DNA from: Lachnospiraceae bacterium
Lineage (GTDB): Bacteria > Bacillota > Clostridia > Lachnospirales > Lachnospiraceae
Direction of reading: 5' to 3'
Assembly: GCA_017624855.1 (NCBI GenBank)
Contig: JAGAMF010000008.1
Coordinates: forward strand, 100,637 to 164,636
DNA length: 64,000 nt
Shown piece by piece: positions 9,101-16,789 of this stretch. Made by a program: the position numbers and the translations under genes. The first letter of the stretch is position 1, and every line of letters begins with the position of its first letter. The notes below the pieces were generated by a model. The model searched no databases. It was not told the DNA's origin and saw only the letters and a program-made list of their open reading frames with translations.

Positions 9101-9553
9101 TTATCTATGAATATACATTCTGGACAGCTCGGTCTCGCCGTCACCTTGCACCATACATAAAAACTCCCAACCGTATCTTTCATAAAAGCTTGTATGGTCG
9201 GTCAATAAATAAACCGGCGTAATCCCTTTGTTTTTCAAATCCGCCACAACCATATTCAACAAATATCCTGCAATACCCTTACCACGATATGCTTCTTCGG
9301 TATATACGGCACACACATTGGGTGTCAAATCTTTTCTGTCATGAAAATCATTCTCAATCACTCCCATACCGGCAATAATCCGTTCTCCGGCCATACAAAA
9401 ATACCAGCCAAGTTCCGTTTCTTCATCCAAATATGCATTCATACACTCAAGATATGCTTCTTCGGGAACTCCCCACTTCTCATGAAACCAAGCTGCCGCC
9501 TCATTTTTTATCTGCGGTTTCTCCCGCAATGTAGTATATCTGTACTCGCTCAT
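9101..9553 (-). CDS. GNAT-family N-acetyltransferase
   Basis: 150 residues from the ATG at 9553, chosen over an in-frame GTG at 9568 because GAGGGAG lies seven bases upstream. The acetyl-CoA fold is visible as LGWYFCMAGERIIAGMGVIEND, VCAVYTEEAYRGKGIAGYLLNMVVADLKNKGI (motif A, R-G-K-G-I-A) and VYLLTDHTSFYERYGWEFL (motif B). The substrate cannot be assigned. It lies between the AraC operon and the aro terminator and looks monocistronic. Confidence 0.85.
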   Translation of the reverse strand: MSEYRYTTLREKPQIKNEAAAWFHEKWGVPEEAYLECMNAYLDEETELGWYFCMAGERIIAGMGVIENDFHDRKDLTPNVCAVYTEEAYRGKGIAGYLLNMVVADLKNKGITPVYLLTDHTSFYERYGWEFLCMVQGDGETELSRMYIHR

Positions 9554-9644
9554 TCTATTCTCCCTCACATATATACATATCTTATCAGAAAATCACTTTC
9601 ATTCCTACAAATATCATCATAAAAATGATAACAATCTTCCGCTC

Positions 9645-9675
9645 AAAAACAAAAGGCGCATTATAAAATACGCCT
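9645..9675 (-). terminator. Terminator of the aroC-rsmH-pheA-aroE/K-aroQ run
   Basis: On the minus strand AGGCGTATT pairs with AATGCGCCT (9 bp with one G-T, TTAT loop) and is followed by TTTTGTTTTT, 13 bp after the aroQ stop. Confidence 0.85.
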
Positions 9676-9687
9676 CTTAACACTTCT

Positions 9688-10113
9688 TTATTTTTTTACC
9701 AATTCCTCAATTGCCATGCGATATCCGTCAAATCCATAACCGTAGAAGGTTGCCACACAGGCACTTCTTACATAAGAAATTTTGCGGAATTCTTCCCTTT
9801 CATCCACATTGGACAAATGTACTTCCACCGTAGGAATTGAAACCGCTTTGATCGCATCAAGAATTGCCACACTGGTATGTGTATAGGCTGCCGGATTAAT
9901 AACGATGCCGTCGTAAACTCCATAGGCTTCCTGAATTTTATCTACGATACTGCCTTCATGATTGGACTGGAAGCAGGTAATTTCCACGCCGTTGTCGGCA
10001 CCTGCTTTTTCACAGAATTCCACAAGAGCTTTATAATCCTGCGTTCCGTATATATTTTTTTCACGAATGCCCAACATATTTAAATTCGGGCCATTGATTA
10101 CTAAAATTTTCAT
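9688..10113 (-). CDS. aroQ: Type II 3-dehydroquinate dehydratase
   Basis: Third step of the shikimate pathway: dehydration of 3-dehydroquinate to 3-dehydroshikimate in the cytoplasm. Start at 10113 (MKILVINGPNLNMLGIRE), with AGGAG six bases upstream; a longer reading to 10143 lacks support. Type II hallmarks: GPNLNMLG, catalytic Tyr in the YGTQDY lid, QSNHEGSIVDKIQ, INPAAYTHTSVAI (His), EVHLSNVDEREEFR (His, Arg). 141 residues, the usual size of the dodecameric enzyme. It follows the aroE/K fusion by 10 bp and is the last gene before the terminator. Confidence 0.96.
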   Translation of the reverse strand: MKILVINGPNLNMLGIREKNIYGTQDYKALVEFCEKAGADNGVEITCFQSNHEGSIVDKIQEAYGVYDGIVINPAAYTHTSVAILDAIKAVSIPTVEVHLSNVDEREEFRKISYVRSACVATFYGYGFDGYRMAIEELVKK

Positions 10114-10123
10114 AGCATACTCC

Positions 10124-11380
10124 TTATATAATCTGCTCCACAATGGAATTCACTGCGCCCTCTTCTACTTTAATCACCTTATCCGCCAAGTTTACATAAA
10201 TCGGATGTCGCATTTCATATAATTTCTGCATCCGTTCCATATCTCCCGATAAAGGCCGCCCATCGGTTGCAAGTTTACATAACTCTCTATCTAAATAAAT
10301 AATCAGGCTGTTTTGCATCATTGCATCACGGTTTTCTTCCCGTAAAATACTTCCGCCGCCGGTAGCAATCACAAGGCTTTTCTCCTTGGTAAATTCTTTT
10401 ACCACTCGACTCTCCGCATCGCGAAATGCCACCTCACCGTACTTCTCAATATATTCACCGGCAAGCATGCCTTCTGCCTTTGCAAATTCTTCGTCGGTAT
10501 CTACAAAAGTTCTGCCAAGACGCTCTGCCAAAGCCTTACCCACGGTAGACTTACCGCTTCCCGGCATACCAATCAACACAATATTGCGCACCCGGGCTTC
10601 AATATCCGAAATCACTTGTTTTATCAATACTTCATCGCCGGACTTTACCTTAGGCTCCTCATTGTAAAAATACCGCTGGGCAAAATAGGCCTGCGCCACC
10701 AGCATGGGTAACCCGTTGGTATATTTTATGCCCTTTTTCTTTGCCTGCAAAGTAAGAGCCGTAAGCAGAGGATTGTAGACTACATCCACCACCGCTTCCA
10801 CCTGCTTAAATACATCCAAATCCACCGCCTGAGCCTGTACATTGGGATACATTCCCAAGGGCGTGGTATTTACAACAATCTCGCCGTCCTGATATGCTTC
10901 TGTCTGTGTATAATCCGCAGTTTTTACATCACCAAACACTTCACTGATATTGGCGCCGCTCCTTGATACCACAACAATCTCGGACGCACCTTCCTGTCTT
11001 GCCACATACACTGCGGTTTTAGCTGTACCGCCGCTTCCCAACACAACTACCCTTTTACCCGTAAAAGTAATGCCGGCCTCGGTAGCCATGTACAGAAAGC
11101 CAAGACAATCTGTATTGTAGGCATATAAAGTGCCCTCACGGTTTACCACCGTATTTACACTGCCGATTGCCTTGGATACTTCGTCCTGCACACAGTAAGG
11201 TATCACCGCTTCTTTGTAGGGAATGGTAACATTCATTGCCGTGAAATCTTTTGCCTTCATAAAAGCATCAATTTCTTCTCTCGGCACTTCTTTTAAAATA
11301 TAGTCTTCAATGCCAAAAGCATTATGTATCTGCGGTGAAAAGCTGTGCTTTAGCTTTTCACCCAAAAGTCCGTATTTCAT
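10124..11380 (-). CDS. Fused shikimate dehydrogenase - shikimate kinase
   Basis: A 418-residue fusion of AroE and AroK, covering two consecutive steps (3-dehydroshikimate to shikimate with NADPH, then shikimate to shikimate 3-phosphate with ATP). Residues 1 to about 262: GEKLKHSFSPQIHN (shikimate site), MNVTIPYK with the catalytic Lys, VVLGSGGTAKTA (Rossmann), VNTTPLGMYP. From about 265: GMPGSGKST (P-loop), VDTDEEF, FRDAE, TGGGSI, and the LID arginine in TDGRPL. Start taken at the ATG at 11380 because MKYGLLGEK is the standard AroE start; AAGGAG is 14 bases upstream, a longish spacing. Separate genes are the common arrangement. Confidence 0.95.
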   Translation of the reverse strand: MKYGLLGEKLKHSFSPQIHNAFGIEDYILKEVPREEIDAFMKAKDFTAMNVTIPYKEAVIPYCVQDEVSKAIGSVNTVVNREGTLYAYNTDCLGFLYMATEAGITFTGKRVVVLGSGGTAKTAVYVARQEGASEIVVVSRSGANISEVFGDVKTADYTQTEAYQDGEIVVNTTPLGMYPNVQAQAVDLDVFKQVEAVVDVVYNPLLTALTLQAKKKGIKYTNGLPMLVAQAYFAQRYFYNEEPKVKSGDEVLIKQVISDIEARVRNIVLIGMPGSGKSTVGKALAERLGRTFVDTDEEFAKAEGMLAGEYIEKYGEVAFRDAESRVVKEFTKEKSLVIATGGGSILREENRDAMMQNSLIIYLDRELCKLATDGRPLSGDMERMQKLYEMRHPIYVNLADKVIKVEEGAVNSIVEQII

Positions 11381-11425
11381 ATTGGCGTATAGCACTCCTT
11401 CATTTAGGCTGTTCTAAAATCCACA

Positions 11426-12562
11426 TTATACTTCCGTATAACATCCCATAAATTCAAATTGTTCGGTGCCATGTTCAAGCTGGGCAAACAAATTAAATAC
11501 CGCCTGATCGTATACCGAAATATCCAAGTCAAAATAAAACATAAACTCAAAATCTTTGTTTGGCATGGGGCGGCTTTCCAGCTTGGTCAGGTTAATGCCA
11601 AGGGCAGAAAACTTCGCCATCATTTCATACAAAGAACCGGGCTTATGAGGCAAAGTCATCATTAAGCTGATTTTCTTTGCGCCGGGATAAATCTCCAACT
11701 TCTTGGAAATGCAGATAAACTTGGTATAATTATTCTCATTATTCTGGGTATTTTCTTCCAAAATTTCAAGCTGATAAAGCTCTGCACACTGCTTGGAAGA
11801 AAGTGCTGCCACGGAATTATCTGCGGATTCGGAAACCATTTTGGCTGCCACTGCGGTATTCTCGCAAGGAATCACTTTTACATCCATATTGGCAAGCATT
11901 TCGCTGCACTGACCCAATGCCTGCTCATGAGAATAAACCACTTTTATATCGCTTTTCTTGGTTCCGGGTTTCGCCATTAAGCAATGGTTAATCTTTACCT
12001 TTACACTGTTTACAATATAAAAATGATGCTTACTCATCAAATCATAGTTGGCAATCACCGAACCGCGAAGGCTGTTCTCAATAGGTAAAATACCATACTG
12101 ACAAAGCCCCTGCTCCACTGCGGAAAAAACACCTTCAAAAGTATTAAAATATACGATGGAAGGTCTCTCGAACAACTTCTCGCAAGCAGCTGTGGAATTG
12201 GCTCCTTCGATTCCCTGACAAGCTACGGTTGCACTCTTGGGGAACAATTTCGGTGTCTCTTCCAACGCTTTCTTAATTTTATCTCCGATTACGGAAGTTT
12301 TATAAAGATAATCTGCCTGATGAGCTCTGGACAAATCAAAAAGGGTTGTATAGAGGATTTTAATATATCCTGCCATATCATCCGGCTCGTCCTTGGTCAG
12401 ACGATTGATGATTCCACGCTCTCTTGCGGTATTGAGAATGGGAAGATTCTCACGCTCTTTTACTTTTGCCACTTCCATGGCAAGATCAAGACGCTGCTTG
12501 AACAAATCCACCAGTTGGTCGTCCAAGGCATCAATTTTTACTCTTACATCACTTAAATCCAT
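11426..12562 (-). CDS. pheA: P-protein: chorismate mutase - prephenate dehydratase
   Basis: Bifunctional enzyme of phenylalanine synthesis: chorismate to prephenate to phenylpyruvate. Residues 1 to about 85 are an AroQ-class chorismate mutase (RVKIDALDDQLVDLFKQRLDLAMEVAKVK, then KILYTTLFDLSRAHQ). About 105-285 is the dehydratase, with ILPIENSLRGSV (NS motif) and NYTKFICISK (TKF, catalytic Thr). About 290-378 is an ACT domain (LPHKPGSLYEMMAKFSALGINLTKLESRPMP), the site of Phe feedback inhibition. Length is normal. Two copies of TTATGTAAAC lie in its 107-bp upstream region. Confidence 0.95.
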   Translation of the reverse strand: MDLSDVRVKIDALDDQLVDLFKQRLDLAMEVAKVKERENLPILNTARERGIINRLTKDEPDDMAGYIKILYTTLFDLSRAHQADYLYKTSVIGDKIKKALEETPKLFPKSATVACQGIEGANSTAACEKLFERPSIVYFNTFEGVFSAVEQGLCQYGILPIENSLRGSVIANYDLMSKHHFYIVNSVKVKINHCLMAKPGTKKSDIKVVYSHEQALGQCSEMLANMDVKVIPCENTAVAAKMVSESADNSVAALSSKQCAELYQLEILEENTQNNENNYTKFICISKKLEIYPGAKKISLMMTLPHKPGSLYEMMAKFSALGINLTKLESRPMPNKDFEFMFYFDLDISVYDQAVFNLFAQLEHGTEQFEFMGCYTEV

Positions 12563-12577
12563 TGTTATTTCCTCGCT

Positions 12578-12651
12578 TTATGTAAACTATGATTATATTA
12601 TTTTGCTTGATTTCATTATAAAAATACTTTATTGATTTCCATTATGTAAAC
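12578..12651 (-). promoter_or_regulatory. pheA upstream region with two TTATGTAAAC boxes
   Basis: The 107-bp gap between rsmH and pheA holds the decamer TTATGTAAAC (plus-strand reading) at 12578-12587 and 12642-12651 in the same orientation. The first abuts the pheA RBS. A TATAAT-like box lies between them on the minus strand, but no convincing -35 at normal spacing was found. Role as operator is a guess. Confidence 0.35.
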
Positions 12652-12669
12652 TTACTGGCGTATTTGCAT

Positions 12670-13728
12670 TTATGCCTTAATTGCCCAGCGTAACTTCGTA
12701 GACTTTGCTCTGGGATTTCTTGCACATTCTGCCGCCGAAGGTCTGATGACCTCTTCGGAAATTTCGCTGTAAATTCTCTCTTTTGCAAGCTGTTTAAAAG
12801 ACTTCTTTACCAACCTGTCCTCACCGGAATGGAAGGTAAGAATGGCAACTCTTGCACCGGGATTTAATACATCCGGAAGCTTTTCCAAGAATTCATATAA
12901 CACTTCAAACTCGCTGTTTACATCAATTCGCAATGCCTGAAAAACTCTTGCACAGGACTTCTTTACCGCTTCTGTGCGCTCCTTTGTGGGAACATATACC
13001 AAAGCCTTCTCAATGGCCTTTTTTAAGTCGGTTGTGGTTTCAATATATTTTCCTCTTCGCATATCGTCAAACACAACTTTGGCGATTTCGCTTGCATAGG
13101 GCTCATCTGAATTTTCCTGCATCATATATTCGAATTCTTCCCTGGTAATGCCACGAAGGCGCTGTGCAGCAGACTCACCCTGTTCGGGGTTTAAACGCAA
13201 ATCCAAAGGGCCTTCCACCTTATAGGAAAATCCCCGCTCCGGATTATCAATCTGCATGGATGACACACCCAAATCCGCCAGTACAAAATCAAATTTGCCG
13301 GCTTCATTACTCACCTCATCAATCTTAGCAAAATTTATATGCTTAATCGTCAAAATATCCTCACCAAAGCCCTGTTCCTGCAAGCGTGCCTTGGTTTTAA
13401 CACTCTCAATGGGATCAATATCCAAAGCATACATATGTCCCTGTCCGTTCAGACACTTAAGCATAGCTTTGGTATGACCGCCATAACCTAATGTGGCATC
13501 CAATCCCTGTTCACCGGGCTGAATTTTTAACACATCAAGAATTTCATCCACCATAATGGAAATGTGCATACCGGCAGGGGTACTGCCCTTGGCAATTACC
13601 TTTTCAATGGTATCGGCATATTTCTCCGGGTTCGCCTCTTTATATTTTTCATGAAATTTTTTAGGATGGGTTCCTTTGTAGCGCACTCTTCGCTTGTGAG
13701 GAACTGCATCGTTATTTTGGCTATTCAT
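12670..13728 (-). CDS. rsmH: RsmH-like 16S rRNA (cytosine-1402-N4) methyltransferase
   Basis: A 352-residue SAM-dependent methyltransferase of the MraW/RsmH family. The core has PAGMHISIMVDEILDVL, DATLGYGGHTKAML (SAM motif I), FVLADLGVSSMQID (motif IV) and ILTFHSGEDRLVKKSF near the end. It carries an extra basic N-terminal segment of about 55 residues (HKRRVRYKGTHPKKFHEKY). The usual enzyme is near 310 residues and its gene normally sits in the division cluster; here it is inside the aromatic operon between aroC and pheA, with no mraZ, ftsL or pbp neighbours, so it may be a second, divergent copy. Placement may simply be operon hitch-hiking. Confidence 0.87.
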   Translation of the reverse strand: MNSQNNDAVPHKRRVRYKGTHPKKFHEKYKEANPEKYADTIEKVIAKGSTPAGMHISIMVDEILDVLKIQPGEQGLDATLGYGGHTKAMLKCLNGQGHMYALDIDPIESVKTKARLQEQGFGEDILTIKHINFAKIDEVSNEAGKFDFVLADLGVSSMQIDNPERGFSYKVEGPLDLRLNPEQGESAAQRLRGITREEFEYMMQENSDEPYASEIAKVVFDDMRRGKYIETTTDLKKAIEKALVYVPTKERTEAVKKSCARVFQALRIDVNSEFEVLYEFLEKLPDVLNPGARVAILTFHSGEDRLVKKSFKQLAKERIYSEISEEVIRPSAAECARNPRAKSTKLRWAIKA

Positions 13729-13763
13729 ATTTTAGTTCCTTTTTGATTAACATAATATTTTCA

Positions 13764-13853
13764 TTATGTAAACTCTTTGTTTTATTATTCTAAAAGTTTC
13801 CGTTATTTTTATGTTGCACACTTTTGTTTACATAATACTAGCATTATGTAAAT
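13764..13853. repeat. Cluster of TTATGTAAAC boxes with a near-perfect inverted pair
   Basis: Between aroC and rsmH lie TTATGTAAAC at 13764-13773 and, at 13826-13853, GTTTACATAAT followed after six bases by ATTATGTAAAT, an inverted pair of about 10 bp that could form a small hairpin or a dimeric protein site. No other gene-like content is seen in 13729-13893. Confidence 0.6.
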
Positions 13854-13893
13854 CTATGTAGCCACATTCTTTTATAATTTGAACAGAGCCATA

Positions 13894-14964
13894 TTATTTC
13901 TGTAACAATAAATCGTACAGCGCAACAGCTGCTGCCGCTTCTACACAAGGCAAAGCTCTGGGCACGATACAAGGATCGTGACGACCTTCAATTTGGAAGT
14001 TTACTTCTTTTTTGTCACGGAAATTCACCGTATCCTGTGCCTTATAAATTGAAGGCGTAGGTTTTAATGCCACGCGGAATACCACCGGCATACCATTGGT
14101 AATACCGCCCTGAATTCCGCCGGAATTGTTCGTCTTGGTTTTTACGGTATCACCGTCCAAATAAAAGGCATCGTTGCACTGACTTCCACGCTGTTTTACA
14201 CCATCAAATCCCATGCCGAATTCAATTCCTTTTACCGCAGGCACACCGAACATCACATGGGAGATGCAACTCTCCACATTATCATAAATCGGTTCACCCA
14301 CACCTACGGGCATACCCATAAAAGCACATTCCACAATACCGCCTACGGAGTCGCCTTCCTTGGCAACCTGTGTCATAAAATCCACCATCCTAGTTCCCAC
14401 TTCCGAACTCAATGTAGGAAACTCTCCCGGCTCATATGTTTTAGTATTTATGTTAACCAAATCATACTTTTCATCTTGGATATCTCCGATGGATAAAATG
14501 TGGGAATATACATTGACGCCCTGCTGCCTTAAAAGCTGAATACACACCGCACCCGCGAAACACAAAGGCAAAGTCAAACGGCCCGAAAACTGTCCGCCGC
14601 CGCTTTTATCCTGAAAACCGTTGTATTTTACCCAAGCCGCGTAATCCGCATGAGAAGGTCGTAAATTCCCCTGCAATTTATCATAATCGCCGGAGCGGGT
14701 ATTTGCATTCTCAAAAATCGCACAAAGAGGCGCGCCACAGGTGGTATCTCCCACCATACCGCTTAAAATTGTGGGGGTATCTGCTTCTTTTCTTGCGGTA
14801 GAATATGCATTTTTACCACCGGCACGGCGGTCCAAGAATCTCTGCACTTCCTCCAAATCAATTTTTAAGCCGGCAGGAATACCGTCCATCACAACGCCAA
14901 GTCCCTTTGCATGAGACTGACCGAAAATCTGCACTTTTAATTTGCTTCCGAATGTGGATGACAT
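13894..14964 (-). CDS. aroC: Chorismate synthase
   Basis: Makes chorismate from EPSP by anti-1,4 elimination of phosphate, using reduced FMN. Start at 14964 (MSSTFGSKLKVQIFGQSHA) with AAAGGTG five bases upstream, preferred to the ATG at 14979. Signatures: FGQSHAKGLGVVMDGIPAG, RRAGG, RSGDY, RPSHADYAAW, SGGGQFSGRLT, GIQGGITNGMPVVFRVALKPTPSI, GRHDPCIVPRA. 356 residues, standard. It follows the DUF1801-like gene by about 60 bp and starts the minus-strand run into rsmH, pheA, aroE/K and aroQ. A TTATGTAAAC box lies at 14983-14992. Confidence 0.96.
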   Translation of the reverse strand: MSSTFGSKLKVQIFGQSHAKGLGVVMDGIPAGLKIDLEEVQRFLDRRAGGKNAYSTARKEADTPTILSGMVGDTTCGAPLCAIFENANTRSGDYDKLQGNLRPSHADYAAWVKYNGFQDKSGGGQFSGRLTLPLCFAGAVCIQLLRQQGVNVYSHILSIGDIQDEKYDLVNINTKTYEPGEFPTLSSEVGTRMVDFMTQVAKEGDSVGGIVECAFMGMPVGVGEPIYDNVESCISHVMFGVPAVKGIEFGMGFDGVKQRGSQCNDAFYLDGDTVKTKTNNSGGIQGGITNGMPVVFRVALKPTPSIYKAQDTVNFRDKKEVNFQIEGRHDPCIVPRALPCVEAAAAVALYDLLLQK

Positions 14965-15022
14965 CTCATCACCTTTCATACATTATGTAAACTTGTATGC
15001 CTTTCAAATTTTATCTAGAATA

Positions 15023-15355
15023 TTATTTTTTCAAAGTTTCTGCAAATATCTTTTTTAAAACCTCTGCAGGCACTTCCTGCTTTAAGTATAGTTGCAACAT
15101 TCCCTTAGGGGTAATTTTATATCCGGCCAACTCATTTGCATGCTTTGTAATCGTCTGCGCCTCAATATTAATATGATCCTTAAAAGGAATCAGCCTGATA
15201 AAATTATCTCCAACATAAAAGCTTGGTAACTTCGCCCACAACTTTTCTTCCGGCTCATAAGTCACGCTCTCAAAAATCAGGTCTCTGAGCCGAGCGTACA
15301 TAGCAACAATTTCTTTGGGATATTTGTCCATATATTCTTTTACCTGTACATCCAT
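15023..15355 (-). CDS. DUF1801/YdhG-like small protein
   Basis: 110 residues from the ATG at 15355 with GGAG nine bases upstream. The pattern V.EYMDKYPKEIVAMYARLRDLI ... EEKLWAKLPSFYVGDNFIRLIPFKDHINIEAQTI ... GYKITPKGMLQLYLKQEVP matches the DUF1801 fold (a small alpha/beta domain found in YdhG and frataxin-like iron chaperones). Function is not established. It follows the lipoprotein gene by 22 bp and precedes aroC. Confidence 0.7.
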   Translation of the reverse strand: MDVQVKEYMDKYPKEIVAMYARLRDLIFESVTYEPEEKLWAKLPSFYVGDNFIRLIPFKDHINIEAQTITKHANELAGYKITPKGMLQLYLKQEVPAEVLKKIFAETLKK

Positions 15356-15377
15356 ATAAATTGTCTCCATCAATTCT

Positions 15378-15824
15378 CTACTCTTTATAATATCCTAAAC
15401 CTTCTACCAAATCCCTGATTTCATACATATCTTCCTTTGGCCCGGTTACATGAAGCAACGTATTATCCACCCGGACAAATATAGAATAATTTGTGTCTGT
15501 ATAGACTTCCGAAATCGTATAATTGCCTTTTTTTACTTCTGTTGTTACGGTGAATTCTGCCAATGTACCTTCATATATAGTTTCAAAGTCTTCCTTACGA
15601 TCACCATAATCATAAAATAACAATGTCCACTTATTTGTTAAAAAATAAACACAAGCACTGACACCATCCAGTTCAGCACTTGAATAATATTTTTCATCAT
15701 AATATCCGTTTTGCACCAGATAGTCTTTCACACCCTCCGTGGTCTGCGGTGTCATTTTCGAACAGCCGCAAAGCATAGTAAGCATGAATAAAAATATGCC
15801 TAAAATTTTAATTTGCTTTTTCAT
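15378..15824 (-). CDS. Small secreted lipoprotein, unknown function
   Basis: 148 residues with a lipoprotein signal peptide: MKKQ, hydrophobic ILGIFLFMLTM, then the lipobox LCGC at about 18-21, so it should be anchored to the outer face of the membrane by a diacylglyceryl cysteine. The mature part has mixed alpha/beta character with several Tyr residues and is not recognised. It probably forms a transcription unit with the downstream DUF1801 gene. Confidence 0.7.
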   Translation of the reverse strand: MKKQIKILGIFLFMLTMLCGCSKMTPQTTEGVKDYLVQNGYYDEKYYSSAELDGVSACVYFLTNKWTLLFYDYGDRKEDFETIYEGTLAEFTVTTEVKKGNYTISEVYTDTNYSIFVRVDNTLLHVTGPKEDMYEIRDLVEGLGYYKE

Positions 15825-15912
15825 TTGCTACATTTCGCACCTTTCTTATCTAACTAATTTATTTTTCTAGATTCCCTCTTTTAAACCAATCACATATTCA
15901 ACATGCATAATT

Positions 15913-15946
15913 TACACCCGATGGGGCATATCGCCCCACCGGTGTA
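15913..15946 (-). terminator. Two-part hairpin after the acetyltransferase gene
   Basis: TACACC/GGTGTA and, inside it, TGGGGC/GCCCCA form a strong 12-bp interrupted stem 13 bp after the stop of the minus-strand gene at 15959. The T-tract is weak (TAAATT), so it is a probable but not ideal terminator. Confidence 0.55.
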
Positions 15947-15958
15947 TGTTTGGAATCT

Positions 15959-16585
15959 TTACACAAGTTGTCCCGGTAATTTTAACTTCTCTTTGTACGG
16001 ATACTGCTTATCATACTCCTCGGCTTTGACTTCATCAATAAGATATCCTGCAGGCGGTCCGTATTCGCCGGTAATCCCTGCCAGATATCCCGGAATCAGT
16101 TCCTTGCACAAGAAGAATGATGCGTCTACATCTTCCGGCAATCCGCGATAGCGAAGTCCGAATTCCGATGCGTAAGTAAAACCACTCTTTCCGTAAAAAT
16201 CGATATTACCTTCAAAACACAACGCACCTGCGCCCATTTCTTTGGCTTTTTCGATAGTGTAGTCCAAAAGAATCTTACCGTAACCCCGACGCTTCAAGTC
16301 ATTTGCAATGCAAATAGGTCCCATGGTCATAATAGGAATATCTCTGCCGTCATCTGCCTGAATGCTTGCACGCACAAAGACATTCTGACCAATAATCCGG
16401 CCATCCTTCTCCATTACAAAATCAAGCTCCGGAATAAAGTCCTTATCGTCTCGAAGACAACGAAGCAAATAATGCTCGTAGCATCCCGGGCGATACACAT
16501 TCCAAAAAGATTCTCTTACTAAATTTACTACCTCTGCATGGTCTGCAGGTGTTTCCAAACGGATGATATAGTCATTTTTATTCAT
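15959..16585 (-). CDS. GNAT-family N-acetyltransferase
   Basis: 208 residues. N-terminal IIRLETPADHAEVVNLVRESFWNVY, a core strand PIMTMGPICIANDLKRRGYGKILLDYTIEKAKEMG (acetyl-CoA motif A, R-R-G-Y-G) and GALCFEGNIDFYGKSGFTYASEFGLRY (motif B) place it in the GNAT superfamily, close to YhbS-like enzymes. GGAGGG lies 13 bases upstream. The substrate is unknown. It stands alone, with a hairpin on each side. Confidence 0.85.
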   Translation of the reverse strand: MNKNDYIIRLETPADHAEVVNLVRESFWNVYRPGCYEHYLLRCLRDDKDFIPELDFVMEKDGRIIGQNVFVRASIQADDGRDIPIMTMGPICIANDLKRRGYGKILLDYTIEKAKEMGAGALCFEGNIDFYGKSGFTYASEFGLRYRGLPEDVDASFFLCKELIPGYLAGITGEYGPPAGYLIDEVKAEEYDKQYPYKEKLKLPGQLV

Positions 16586-16626
16586 TATTTATTCTTTCCC
16601 TCCTGATGATTGTTGACTACAGTGCT

Positions 16627-16661
16627 GGGAGGTTACGATTTGATTGTCTTCATAACCTCCC
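16627..16661. other. 9-bp perfect hairpin without T-tract
   Basis: GGGAGGTTA at 16627-16635 pairs with TAACCTCCC at 16653-16661 across a 17-nt loop. Neither strand continues into a T-run, so it is not a typical terminator. The rest of 16586-16789 shows no gene; it also holds GACAAACTGAAAGTT at 16769-16783, shared with the repeats at 60.7 kb. Confidence 0.55.
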
Positions 16662-16789
16662 GGTTATTCCACAATCTCTAAGGTGTTGTTCTTTCTCAAA
16701 CAGCAATCTCCTTTAAATAAAATATTTATAATCAAGCCTTAAGGCAGGATTAACTGTGATAAATCTCAGACAAACTGAAAGTTGTTGGT

